Below are positions 37,786 through 48,523 of a stretch of DNA of 64,000 nt, piece after piece. The stretch spans positions 1 to 64,000 of the forward strand of contig JAUYAO010000059.1 of the NCBI GenBank assembly GCA_030692565.1, read 5' to 3'. The notes under the pieces were generated by a model. That model made no database searches, had not been told where the DNA came from, and saw only the letters and a program-made list of their open reading frames with translations. Each line of letters opens with the position of its first letter. The first letter of the stretch is position 1. Made by a program: the position numbers and the translations under genes. The stretch comes from Nitrospira sp. (GTDB lineage: Bacteria > Nitrospirota > Nitrospiria > Nitrospirales > Nitrospiraceae).

Positions 37786-38403
37786 TCAGTTATGCTTCAA
37801 GACGATCCGCTCGAGAATGTTGGCGACGTCTTCACATCGATCGGTTCCCGCCTCGAACGTCTCGTAAATCTCTTTCCACTTAATGACGGAAATCGGATCG
37901 GTCTCTTTCTCAAACAGGCCGGAGATGGCATCGCGCGACACACGGTCGGCTTCATTCTCCAGGCTGTTCACTTTCACACTGCATTCGTTGATCTGCGCAT
38001 GCGACATCCCTACACGATCGACCGCCTGGCCGACCGCGACCGAGGCTTGATAGAGAATATCGGCCAGGCGAATCGCCGACTCGGTCGGCTTGGTAATTTT
38101 ATAGATGACAAACCGGTCCGCCACGGCTTCCACGGCATCGAGAATATCGTCCAGCGCGCTGGACAGGTCGTGAATGTCTTCACGATCGATGGGCGTAATG
38201 AAGGTCTGATTGAGCTTGGTCGCGATGTCGTGCGTGATGCCGTCGCCGATATGCTCGACATCTTTAATGTGCTTCGCCTGCGCCGCAGGATCGCCAAACT
38301 GATCCATCATGTTTTTCAGCAGGCGGCTCCCCTCGATCATATTGTGGGCGGCCTTCTTAAACATGTCGAAAAAGGCGTCTTCTTTGGGTATGAGACTAAA
38401 CAT
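37786..38403 (-). CDS. DUF47/PhoU-like partner of PiT
   Basis: 205 residues, all alpha-helical, with PhoU-like repeats. FFDMFKKAAHNMIEGSRLLKN begins the first bundle, and the conserved E/D-rich helix reads DVEHIGDGITHDIATKLN. Proteins of this family (TIGR00153) are encoded immediately upstream of PiT transporters and are thought to modulate them. The gap to pit is 28 bases. It has no signal peptide and should be cytoplasmic. Confidence 0.9.
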   Translation of the reverse strand: MFSLIPKEDAFFDMFKKAAHNMIEGSRLLKNMMDQFGDPAAQAKHIKDVEHIGDGITHDIATKLNQTFITPIDREDIHDLSSALDDILDAVEAVADRFVIYKITKPTESAIRLADILYQASVAVGQAVDRVGMSHAQINECSVKVNSLENEADRVSRDAISGLFEKETDPISVIKWKEIYETFEAGTDRCEDVANILERIVLKHN

Positions 38404-38496
38404 CGCAGTCCGCGCTCCTGAATGGTGAATTGCTGCCCGTGATCGTGTCCGCGAGCAATGTGACGCACGCCTTCCCTGCCTGCACGGTTTCCCCGG

Positions 38497-39489
38497 CTAC
38501 CACCGCAGTAAGCCTGTCGCCCAGGTCAGGCCGCCCCCGAAGCTTCCTAACAGCACCACATCGTCCGTTCGAATCTTTCCCGCCCGGACTGCCGCATCGA
38601 GCGCAATGGGGACGGACGCCGAGGAGGTATTCCCGTACCGGTCGATCACAGACATCAGCCGATCAGCCGGAATGCCCAGCCGGTCCGCCACATTCGAGAG
38701 AATCCGGCCGTTGGCCTGATGGAGTACGACCTGACTGAGTTCATCGATCCGGACACCAAATTCTTTGAGAAGGTCCTGCACCGCCTGCTCGACCCGCCTG
38801 ACGGCGATGCGAAATAGCGACGCACCTTGCATCCGCAACACATGTTCATGATGCGCTACGGTCTCCGCCGACGCCGGCACCCGTGATCCGCCGGCGGGCA
38901 CGCGGATCAGATCATGTTTCGACCCATCCGAATGGAGCCGAATCCCGAGTACTCCGCGGCCCTTCGGTCCCTGATTGTCCTCACCCCGCACCACGACAGC
39001 CCCGGCACCATCACCGAATAAAACCGCGGTCGCCGCATCGGTCGGATCCAAAAATCTCGACTTCACTTCAGCCGCCACGACCAGGCAGGTTGTTGCCTGC
39101 CCGCTCAAAATCATGGCATTGGCCATCGACAACCCATAGAGGAACCCCGAGCAGGACGCAGACACATCGAATGCGGCCACTCCGCGACAGCCTAACCCTC
39201 GCTGAACAAAGCAGGCAGTCGAGGGGAATGCCATATCCGGCGAGGTGGTCGACAGGATAATCGCATCCACCTCTCCTGCTGAACATCCGGCTGCCTGGAG
39301 GGCGTGACGGCTCGCCTCCATCGCCAGATCCGAAGAAGCCTGGCCCTCAGCCGCCCACCGCCGCTCGCGGATACCCGTCAGCCGCTCGATCCTGGCCGGC
39401 GACAGTCCCAGAGAGCCCGCGATCTCGCTATTGGCGACGATTCGCTCAGGGAGATAACTGCCGGTTCCTATGACACGCATTCGTTTCAT
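38497..39489 (-). CDS. fabH: 3-oxoacyl-ACP synthase III (FabH-like)
   Basis: 330 residues from the ATG at 39489; the frame is open to 39585 but the family starts at MRVIGTGSYLPE. The Cys-His-Asn triad is C113 (SASCSGF), H257 (LHQAN) and N287 (DRYGNTSS). It starts fatty acid synthesis by condensing an acyl-CoA with malonyl-ACP. The gene stands alone, with no other fab gene next to it, so a specialised ketosynthase-III role cannot be excluded. It is divergent from the BamD-like gene. Confidence 0.9.
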   Translation of the reverse strand: MKRMRVIGTGSYLPERIVANSEIAGSLGLSPARIERLTGIRERRWAAEGQASSDLAMEASRHALQAAGCSAGEVDAIILSTTSPDMAFPSTACFVQRGLGCRGVAAFDVSASCSGFLYGLSMANAMILSGQATTCLVVAAEVKSRFLDPTDAATAVLFGDGAGAVVVRGEDNQGPKGRGVLGIRLHSDGSKHDLIRVPAGGSRVPASAETVAHHEHVLRMQGASLFRIAVRRVEQAVQDLLKEFGVRIDELSQVVLHQANGRILSNVADRLGIPADRLMSVIDRYGNTSSASVPIALDAAVRAGKIRTDDVVLLGSFGGGLTWATGLLRW

Positions 39490-39597
39490 GGCAATTGACC
39501 ACTCTCGGCGCGGCGAGGCCATCCATATTGGTTTTATTTGATGCGCGGCGGGATTATAGGGGGCAGCGGGGAGCCGGTCAACCAATCAGGCGTGCCA

Positions 39598-39626
39598 TTG
39601 CTTTTAGGCCCGGTTCTTGTTATCAA
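39598..39626 (+). promoter_or_regulatory. possible promoter for BamD-like gene
   Basis: TTGCTT and TATCAA are separated by 17 bases, about 30 bases before the TTG start codon at 39656. The match to consensus is moderate. Confidence 0.3.
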
Positions 39627-39655
39627 TTTAGCGGTCCAGGAAAGGAATCGACCAG

Positions 39656-40588
39656 TTGCCACGCATCCAGAAGAACCACCATCGTCAGTCCCGCATTCTG
39701 ACCAGCGGCCTTCTGCTCATTTCATTGCTGGCCATTGGATGTTCCAGTACGCCCAAAGAGCCGGCCGTTGCGGCAGGGGCCAAGGCTGTCGGCGGCACCG
39801 ATGAGCAGATCTTCCTCGGCGACACGATCGAGAAGAACTACGATCCGAACGTCATCATGAAGCGCGGCGAGGCCTTTTTCGACAAGGAAGAATACGCCGA
39901 AGCGCTCGTCGAATATAACCACTTCCTCGACCTGCATAAAAGTCATGTGCTCGCCCCCTACGCCGCTTTTAAGATAGGCGAGTCCCATTTCAAAATGGCA
40001 AAGTCCATCGATCGGGACCCTGAACCGCTGACCAAAGCCATCACGGCACTCGAGCGCATGCGCAAGGACTTTCCCGGCAGTCGATACGATGCCCAGGCGC
40101 AACAAAAGATCCAGGAATGCCACGAGTGGCTCGCCCAGATGCACCTCTTCGTCGGGCAGTTCTACTACCGCCGCGAGTCGTATTTAGCCGCCGCTCATCG
40201 ATTCGAACAGATCATGAAGATCTATCCGGATAAACCGGTAGCCCCCGATGCCCTCTATTTCCTGGCTTTGAGTTATCATGAACTGGGGGCAGACGATTGG
40301 GCGGCCGACAACTTGACCTTACTGGCTGAAAAATATCCCACCAGCAAAGTGGCCGCCGACGGAAAGTCGTTGATGGCCAAGCTCGGTGGCAAGAAATCAG
40401 ATACTCTGATCGCCAAAGACCCAAGCGCCACGCCTTTTTCGGATGCCCGCCCCTATGCCTCCCCAAGCGACAGATCCGATCTTCCCAACATCCCCAGTGC
40501 GGCCTCTGCATTCGGCGCACTCAAGCTACCCTCAGCCAATGCCCTGGGCCAATCCTTCACCGCCTGCCGTCTCGGCGCCTGGTGCTGA
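39656..40588 (+). CDS. bamD: BamD/YfiO-like outer membrane assembly lipoprotein
   Basis: 310 residues starting at a TTG, with AGGAAAGG about 10 bases upstream. Signal peptide with lipobox LAIGC (Cys near residue 29). TPR-like helices follow: YDPNVIMKRGEAFFDKEEYAEALVEYNHFL, then further repeats to about residue 240. This is the BamD arrangement for assembling outer-membrane beta-barrels. The C-terminal 60 residues are low-complexity Pro/Ser/Ala sequence not expected in BamD. Alternatives are a general TPR lipoprotein such as CpoB-like, but the spacing of repeats favours BamD. Confidence 0.8.
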   Translation: MPRIQKNHHRQSRILTSGLLLISLLAIGCSSTPKEPAVAAGAKAVGGTDEQIFLGDTIEKNYDPNVIMKRGEAFFDKEEYAEALVEYNHFLDLHKSHVLAPYAAFKIGESHFKMAKSIDRDPEPLTKAITALERMRKDFPGSRYDAQAQQKIQECHEWLAQMHLFVGQFYYRRESYLAAAHRFEQIMKIYPDKPVAPDALYFLALSYHELGADDWAADNLTLLAEKYPTSKVAADGKSLMAKLGGKKSDTLIAKDPSATPFSDARPYASPSDRSDLPNIPSAASAFGALKLPSANALGQSFTACRLGAWC

Positions 40589-40672
40589 AAACCAGCAACC
40601 GGGGAAACTTTAATTTCCGGAAAAAGCTATCGTTTCTTAGCGGATCGGACTACGAGAGTCGCCAAGGTTGTT

Positions 40673-40865
40673 GCGGGATGTTCAAAACGATCTTCCGGCA
40701 AGGCCGCAGGTGAGGGCAGGACCGAGGAGGTACATACCAAGCTTCGCTTGATCCGCTCGCTTCGATCAACTGCGAGCGGGTAGGTACTTTGCCTCCGGTA
40801 GGCTCTGTACGTTGAGGGACTGAACGAGCCGAGAACGACGCTGGAAGTCGTTTTCAACGTCCCGC
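40673..40865. repeat. long inverted-repeat element, copy A
   Basis: An element of about 193 bases whose ends form a nearly perfect 16-bp inverted repeat (GCGGGATGTTCAAAAC against GTTTTCAACGTCCCGC), extended inward by further pairing. Its left interior (GGCAAGGCCGCAG) and right interior (ACGTTGAG ... GAGAACG) match copy B at 42834. Its last base falls in the stop codon of ccdA. I see no coding potential. It looks like a MITE- or REP-like unit. Confidence 0.75.
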
Positions 40866-41611
40866 TACTGGCTGAGGTACCAGCCGATGCCATACCGTTC
40901 AAGGAAGCTGGTGATCATCGTGAGGGAATTGGCGTAGATCATGACGCCCACCACAATGAGCAGCACGCCGCTCACCGTTGACACGCCCCAGAGATAGGCG
41001 CGCACCTCTTTAAAATAGGCCAGGAAACGGTCGACTCCCAGCGCCGTGAGAAACAGCGGCAAGCCCAACCCCAGGGAGTAGCACGCCAACAAGACCACCC
41101 CGCTCCAGAGCGAATCGGTCGTGCTGGCGTAAAGCAGAATCGTACCCAACACCGGGCCGACGCAGGGCGTCCATCCGGCAGCAAACGCCACTCCGATGAA
41201 GAACGACCCCAAATAGCCGGCCGGACGATTGCGGAACTGATACCGGTGCTCCACCTTCAAGAAGTTGAGATTCAGAATACCCAGCAGATAGAGCCCGAAC
41301 ACAATGATCATCACGCCGCCGATCCGGCGAATGTGATCCTGATAGGTGATCAGGATTTGCCCGAGAAAGCTGGCAGAGGCGCCGAACGCGATGAATACCG
41401 TCGAAAACCCGCCGATGAACAGGAGCGCATTGAGAATGATGGCGGATTTGAACTTGTTCCGTTCGCTCGCATCCGTCAGTTGTTCGACCGAGAGCCCGGT
41501 GATGTAGGAAATGTACGATGGCACGAGCGGCAGCACGCACGGCGATACGAAGGACAGCAGACCGGCTGAGAACGCGGCGAGCAGAGAGATCTGTGGCATG
41601 GATTGCATCAT
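40865..41611 (-). CDS. ccdA: CcdA-type thiol-disulfide transmembrane transporter
   Basis: 248 residues with six hydrophobic helices. The N-terminal SPCVLPLVPSY carries the first redox Cys and WTPCVGPVLG carries the second, matching CcdA/DsbD-beta. It passes reducing equivalents from cytoplasmic thioredoxin to periplasmic thioredoxin-like proteins that keep apocytochrome CxxCH cysteines reduced. The two ResA-like genes directly upstream are the expected partners. Its stop codon coincides with the end of repeat copy A. Confidence 0.92.
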   Translation of the reverse strand: MMQSMPQISLLAAFSAGLLSFVSPCVLPLVPSYISYITGLSVEQLTDASERNKFKSAIILNALLFIGGFSTVFIAFGASASFLGQILITYQDHIRRIGGVMIIVFGLYLLGILNLNFLKVEHRYQFRNRPAGYLGSFFIGVAFAAGWTPCVGPVLGTILLYASTTDSLWSGVVLLACYSLGLGLPLFLTALGVDRFLAYFKEVRAYLWGVSTVSGVLLIVVGVMIYANSLTMITSFLERYGIGWYLSQ

Positions 41612-41613
41612 CG

Positions 41614-42171
41614 TCAGGATTTCATGAGGGCCTGAATCAGTGCGCGCGCATCAGGGCCGCCCCAATCACGGGCGCCCGGCACCTTCTGCCTGACAATGCC
41701 GTTGCGATCGACCATGAACGTCATAGGCAAACTCCGCGCGCCGTACATCAACCCGACGCGATACTCGGCATCGTGCAGGATCGGGAAGGTGAATCCCATT
41801 TCCTGTTGAAAGGGCCGAGTCACCGCCGCGCCCTGTGGATCGGTAGAGACGGCGAGAATCTCGAAGTCTTTGCGCGAGTAGCTCCGATACAACTGCTCCA
41901 TCGCCGGCATTTCGATCCGACAGGGCCCGCACCAGGTCGCCCAGAAATTCACAAGCACCACTTTCCCGCGCAACTGGGCAAGCGACACGACGTTCCCATC
42001 CAGATCACGCAGCTGAAAATTGGGGGCTTCGTCGCCCACCTTGACGACCCCGCGATCGGCAACCGGCAGAGCGCGCGCGCCGGCCTCTCCATGAGTCCAG
42101 GCCGATACTCCGGTAGACGTATCCAGCAGACCGAAACTGCTCAACAGCAACGCGACCCATACCCGCTTCAT
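41614..42171 (-). CDS. resA: ResA/TlpA-like thioredoxin, periplasmic
   Basis: 185 residues. A cleavable signal peptide (ending near GVSAWT) precedes a thioredoxin fold with the active site WCGPC (NFWATWCGPCRIEM). The cis-Pro region is in SLPMTFMVD. It reduces haem-binding cysteines of apocytochromes or relays electrons from CcdA. Its ATG overlaps the stop of the other ResA-like gene (ATGA) and its stop lies 2 bases before ccdA. Two tandem paralogues suggest division of labour. Confidence 0.88.
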   Translation of the reverse strand: MKRVWVALLLSSFGLLDTSTGVSAWTHGEAGARALPVADRGVVKVGDEAPNFQLRDLDGNVVSLAQLRGKVVLVNFWATWCGPCRIEMPAMEQLYRSYSRKDFEILAVSTDPQGAAVTRPFQQEMGFTFPILHDAEYRVGLMYGARSLPMTFMVDRNGIVRQKVPGARDWGGPDARALIQALMKS

Positions 42172-42812
42172 AATGCCCCTTCAGAACTTCCAGGCTTCAT
42201 CGTACCACGGCCCTGGGGAAATGCGGGTTGGGGGGTCACATTCAGCAAGGTCGCAAGCGTCTTGAGGTTGTCGATCCTCGTCCAGTCTTTCGGACCAATG
42301 ATGATCTCTCGCACGATGCCCTGCTGATCGATGATGAAGGTCTCAGGTACTCCCAGCCGTTTATAGGGCTTGTCCGTGATGCCCCACGAATCGATAAGCA
42401 CCGGGAAAGTCAGGTTCAGGCTCTTGACGAACGGAGGAATATCCTTCGTGGTCGTCACCCGATCGATACTCACGGCGAGTACGACCAACCCGTCTTTCTC
42501 AAAGCTCTTATTGAGGACCTCCATCGAAGGCATTTCCTCCCGGCAGGGAGCGCACCACGTGGCCCAGAAATTCAAAAAGACCACTTTCCCGCGAAAGTCG
42601 GAGAGCCGATGGGGCTTGTCGTTTAGATCGATCAGAGAGAAATCCGGCGCCGCCTTCCCAACCACCAGCGGCTCATACTTCGAACTCTGCAGCCAGACAA
42701 TGGCAAACGTCACGACGAGCACCACTGCGCCGGCGGCCAGGATAAACAACCGCGAACCGCCCTTCGGCCGTTCCTGATTGGTGGGTTGAGAAGAAGTTAC
42801 CTGATCAGCCAA
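42168..42812 (-). CDS. resA: ResA/TlpA-like thioredoxin, membrane anchored
   Basis: 214 residues. An uncleaved-looking N-terminal helix (about 24-44) anchors a periplasmic thioredoxin domain with the active site WCAPC (NFWATWCAPCREEM). It is about as similar to its neighbour as expected for old paralogues, and the two differ in active-site dipeptide (AP against GP) and anchoring. It follows the CcsB gene but is separated from it by repeat copy B. Confidence 0.88.
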   Translation of the reverse strand: MADQVTSSQPTNQERPKGGSRLFILAAGAVVLVVTFAIVWLQSSKYEPLVVGKAAPDFSLIDLNDKPHRLSDFRGKVVFLNFWATWCAPCREEMPSMEVLNKSFEKDGLVVLAVSIDRVTTTKDIPPFVKSLNLTFPVLIDSWGITDKPYKRLGVPETFIIDQQGIVREIIIGPKDWTRIDNLKTLATLLNVTPQPAFPQGRGTMKPGSSEGAL

Positions 42813-42833
42813 GACAAATCTCCCGTACAGTTT

Positions 42834-42958
42834 GCAGGATGCTCAAAATGGCCGTTCAGCAAGGCCGCAGCGAGTGAAGAGGCGAAGGCGTACGCTCTGG
42901 TACGTTGAGCCTCTGAGCGACGCGAGAACGCCGCTGACGGACTTTTTCAGCATCCTGC
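42834..42958. repeat. long inverted-repeat element, copy B
   Basis: A 125-base element with perfect 10-bp terminal inverted repeats (GCAGGATGCT / AGCATCCTGC). The pairing continues inward through AAAA/TTTT and GCCGTTCAGC/GCTGACGG-like segments, so the whole unit could fold into one long hairpin. Its right end lies one base from the ccsB stop codon. It shares orientation and several blocks with copy A at 40673. It has no coding potential and could serve as a transcript terminator or processing site. Confidence 0.8.
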
Positions 42959-42959
42959 T

Positions 42960-43877
42960 CTAGGCGTAGGCGTGCAAGCCGGAAAGCAAGAAATTCACAC
43001 CCCAGAAACAGAAAATCACCATCAAGAATCCGAACACCGCGTAGATCGCCGCCTTATGGCCTTCCCAGCCACGGGTCATCCGGGCATGGATGTAGGCGCC
43101 GTAAATCAGCCAGACGATCAGCGACCAGGTTTCTTTAGGATCCCAGCTCCAATAGCCGCCCCACGCATAATTCGCCCACATGGCGCCGAGAATAATCCCG
43201 AAGGCCAGCATCGGAAACCCGACGGTAATGGCTTTATACCCTAACTCATCAATCGTTTCGAGATCGGGAAATGCGGCATAGAAGCCGGTTGTTTTCCCGA
43301 GACGCTCCGCCCGCTCCTTGAAGAGATACATCACGCCAAGCCCCCCCGCTGTCGCAAATGCGGCGTAGCTCGTCAACGTCACGGACACATGGATGTAAAT
43401 CCAATAGCTGTTGAGCGCCGGCACCAACGGTTCCGCCGTCTGATAGCGGTAGGGCAGGAGCGATGCGGCCCCCATAGCAATGAATCCGATGCCAACGACG
43501 AAAGCCCCAATCGCCTTAATCTTGTACCGCATCTCCAGGAGCACATAGCTGAGAATAATCGCCCAGGAAACATAGGCCATTGCTTCGAATTGATTCGACC
43601 AGGGCGCGAAGGTACCGGAGTGTTCCATCCGCTCGAATGCCCGGGTGAAGAGCGCGCCGGTGTTCAGCATCCATCCGAAGATGGTCACGAGCGTCGCGAC
43701 TTGGCCAAGCTGCGTCGCCCACACGCCGTCACGCTCATCGAAACTATCCGGGAGATGCCCTGCCGGGGCGAGCGCCATCGACGGGCGCCGGGCGAACAAA
43801 TACCCGATGTACAACACCAACGCGGCCAGATACAGCCAGAAGGTCATATCGAACAGAAACAATGACTTCATCATCAC
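42960..43877 (-). CDS. ccsB: CcsB/ResC haem-handling cytochrome c synthase subunit
   Basis: 305 residues with about eight helices. It carries the tryptophan-rich haem-binding signature WGGYWSWDPKETWSL near residues 245-259 and conserved His residues flanking it. With ResB it forms the System II synthase that exports haem and attaches it to CxxCH motifs in the periplasm. It is encoded 76 bases after resB. The symbol ccsB follows common bacterial annotation; the same protein is ResC in Bacillus and CcsA in plastids. Confidence 0.92.
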   Translation of the reverse strand: MMMKSLFLFDMTFWLYLAALVLYIGYLFARRPSMALAPAGHLPDSFDERDGVWATQLGQVATLVTIFGWMLNTGALFTRAFERMEHSGTFAPWSNQFEAMAYVSWAIILSYVLLEMRYKIKAIGAFVVGIGFIAMGAASLLPYRYQTAEPLVPALNSYWIYIHVSVTLTSYAAFATAGGLGVMYLFKERAERLGKTTGFYAAFPDLETIDELGYKAITVGFPMLAFGIILGAMWANYAWGGYWSWDPKETWSLIVWLIYGAYIHARMTRGWEGHKAAIYAVFGFLMVIFCFWGVNFLLSGLHAYA

Positions 43878-43953
43878 ATATCCTCCGTCTATCGACTGCG
43901 CAGCGTCCTGCGCCCCGGCATCATACCCAAGGACAAGGCCGGTCGCTACCGGC

Positions 43954-45387
43954 TCACGCCTTGAACGTCTGGATCTTTTCCGTCAGCTTCCGGAATTCTT
44001 TTTGAAAATCGATCTGGCTTTTATGAGTCGTCCCGCCGAGATGGACCGTCACCCCCGTCTGACCCGGCACAATCTTGGCCCAGAGACGGCGATGGAAGAT
44101 GAACGACGAAAGCGTAATGCCCACGACGATCATGGTACACCCCGTCCACACAATATTGATCCCGGGATTCTTCGCGATCTGGAGCCCGGTGAACTTCCTC
44201 GGCTTATACCCGACCAGTTCGAATTGGTACTTGGAGTCTTTGATATTGAAGAGGTCGGGAAATTGTTGAAAGAGCCACGGCGTGGCCTGCACGGAATCCC
44301 GTTCATTGATCACCAGCTTCACCGCAGGATTCGCATGCTCGATGGTCTTGGAATAGACCTTCTTTTCCGTGGAATTGAAGGCAAAATCTGCCACGAAATC
44401 CGTGATCGATAGTTTCACATTGAGGTCGGGCAGTGCCTGTTCCTTCTGCCATTCGAGATCGACCGTCTTCAATACCTTGTCAGTCTCTTTATCCTTGATG
44501 TTGACCCGCGCGACTTCGACCTGGTCCCACGCGTCGCCATAGCTGGATTGATAAAACCAGATCCCCTTGTAGACCAGCGGATCATTCACCGAAATCGTCT
44601 TGGTGACCACCGACTGCCCGCCGTCCACCACGGTTAAGGTGCTGTTGTACGATTTGACCGACCCGTTCTCGTGATAGTCGATCCAGAATTTATCGACCTT
44701 CAAGTCGAAGTTGCCTCGAGGGATATGATAGGTCTGGCCTTCCAGGCACACGCCGAACTCCTGAAACCCATAATAGGTCCCAAGCAACCCGCCGAAGATA
44801 ATGACGGTCGCGCTCAAATGGGCCATGTGGGCGCCGACACGTCCCATTACCCCTTTGGTGGCGTAGACCGTCACTTCTCCCGGCTCATTTTTCGCGAGAA
44901 CCCGGTACCCCTTCGTTACAAAATGATGCACCATCTGCTGGGCCACCGCTTCTTTGGTGTTGTCGAGGGGAATTTCCGCTTGCTGTTTCATGTTCTTGAT
45001 GAACGCCATCGTGACGCCCACCTTGTCCTGCTTCATGGAGCGCCAGACGGAAGGGAACCGCTTATAAAAACAGGTCAGCGAATTGACGCAGAGCAGGCCG
45101 AGCAGACTCGTGAACCACCAGGTGTGATAGACATCTGTAAACCCCAGGCGAAGAAACCACCGGTACGCGTTCTCCCCGTACTCCTGAACATAGACCTCTG
45201 CCCGTTCACCTTGCTGGATCACCGTCCCGATCGTCGCGGTGATCGCAATAAACAGAAACAGGAAGATCGCGAGCTTGACGGAAGCAAAGAATTCAACGAG
45301 TTCACGCGAGAACTCCTCCCAGCCTAAACCGGGAGTCGACGGACGGATTGAGGGCTCTTTGGGGAGGGCGTCAGGTTGGCTATTCAT
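43954..45387 (-). CDS. resB: ResB-type cytochrome c biogenesis protein
   Basis: 477 residues. The first helix pair includes LAIFLFLFIAITATIGTVIQ, followed by helices near 75-95 and 165-190, a large periplasmic domain of about 220 residues and a final helix near 410-430. It is the second subunit of the System II synthase. As first gene of the operon it lies 371 bases from the divergent metK, where its promoter should be. The many multi-haem-rich operons in this genome fit a dedicated maturation system. Confidence 0.92.
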   Translation of the reverse strand: MNSQPDALPKEPSIRPSTPGLGWEEFSRELVEFFASVKLAIFLFLFIAITATIGTVIQQGERAEVYVQEYGENAYRWFLRLGFTDVYHTWWFTSLLGLLCVNSLTCFYKRFPSVWRSMKQDKVGVTMAFIKNMKQQAEIPLDNTKEAVAQQMVHHFVTKGYRVLAKNEPGEVTVYATKGVMGRVGAHMAHLSATVIIFGGLLGTYYGFQEFGVCLEGQTYHIPRGNFDLKVDKFWIDYHENGSVKSYNSTLTVVDGGQSVVTKTISVNDPLVYKGIWFYQSSYGDAWDQVEVARVNIKDKETDKVLKTVDLEWQKEQALPDLNVKLSITDFVADFAFNSTEKKVYSKTIEHANPAVKLVINERDSVQATPWLFQQFPDLFNIKDSKYQFELVGYKPRKFTGLQIAKNPGINIVWTGCTMIVVGITLSSFIFHRRLWAKIVPGQTGVTVHLGGTTHKSQIDFQKEFRKLTEKIQTFKA

Positions 45388-45758
45388 GCAGCTCTATATT
45401 CGTCTTCGGCCCGGGCAATACTCACTCGTACGGAGAATTTTGGATGATCCCCAAAACAATCTGTTGCCGATTCTCTCGGCATCTCCGCTGAGTCTACGTC
45501 CCGGCCGAAGCTTTGGATTGCCAAAAGCGCTTCTAAGTGCGCGAAAATTTTGTCATCTTACAAGTGGATTTTGCCGAGTGTCAAGCAACGCCAGCGCGCC
45601 CAGGAAAGCGTGCCCCTACTATCGAATAAATAGACAAAAGAGCCTTAGTCCGCTAAGATTCAGCCAATTCTACAGAAACGAACCCGTCGCGGGCACAGTG
45701 CTCACCTGGCCAGACACCACACAGACGGTTTTCGACAACCAGAAACTAGAGGGGGTTC
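45388..45758. other. divergent intergenic region resB/metK
   Basis: 371 bases without a gene. It holds a candidate metK promoter (45631-45659) and a small hairpin, CTTAG-TCCG-CTAAG, overlapping it. I searched by eye for SAM or SAH riboswitch cores in the metK leader and saw none. A resB promoter should also lie here but I cannot place it. Confidence 0.5.
45631..45659 (+). promoter_or_regulatory. candidate promoter for metK
   Basis: TAGACA and TAAGAT are separated by exactly 17 bases, about 100 bases before the metK ATG. A CTTAG/CTAAG inverted repeat covers the -10 side and could be a regulator site. Confidence 0.45.
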
Positions 45759-46907
<1,149 letters not shown>

Positions 46908-46934
46908 ATTGAGATAGTCCCTGACCGATACGGT

Positions 46935-46972
46935 AAGAGGGGGCAGGCACGTAACACCTGCCCCCTCTTTTT
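46935..46972 (+). terminator. rho-independent terminator of metK
   Basis: Perfect 13-bp stem (AAGAGGGGGCAGG / CCTGCCCCCTCTT), 9-base loop, followed directly by a T-run. Confidence 0.9.
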
Positions 46973-46993
46973 CTGACGTTTCTTTACCAATGA

Positions 46994-48280
<1,287 letters not shown>

Positions 48281-48309
48281 GACCGTCTCAGACACGCGCG
48301 AGTAAATGA

Positions 48310-48343
48310 AAAGGCCGCCTCAAATGAGGCGGCCTTTCTTTTC
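48310..48343 (+). terminator. rho-independent terminator of ahcY
   Basis: 12-bp stem (AAAGGCCGCCTC / GAGGCGGCCTTT) with a 4-base loop, followed by TCTTTTC. Confidence 0.88.
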
Positions 48344-48523
48344 TTCAGACCACACGGACAAACCTTTCGATCAACTCCCGCGGACTAAAACTCAGCGGAG
48401 CGCCGAAGGCTCATGACTCTACGCGCTGCCATTGGAATTCTCACAACCTCGAGCTAAATCATATTCAAACCCAGTATGATAGAGTGTCAGCAGAAGCTGA
48501 GGTCCTACCGATCGGAGTCTCTT

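Noticed and set aside
40627-40902. Minus-strand open frame across repeat copy A
   Set aside because: It is contained in the inverted-repeat element and overlaps the ccdA end; composition is non-coding.
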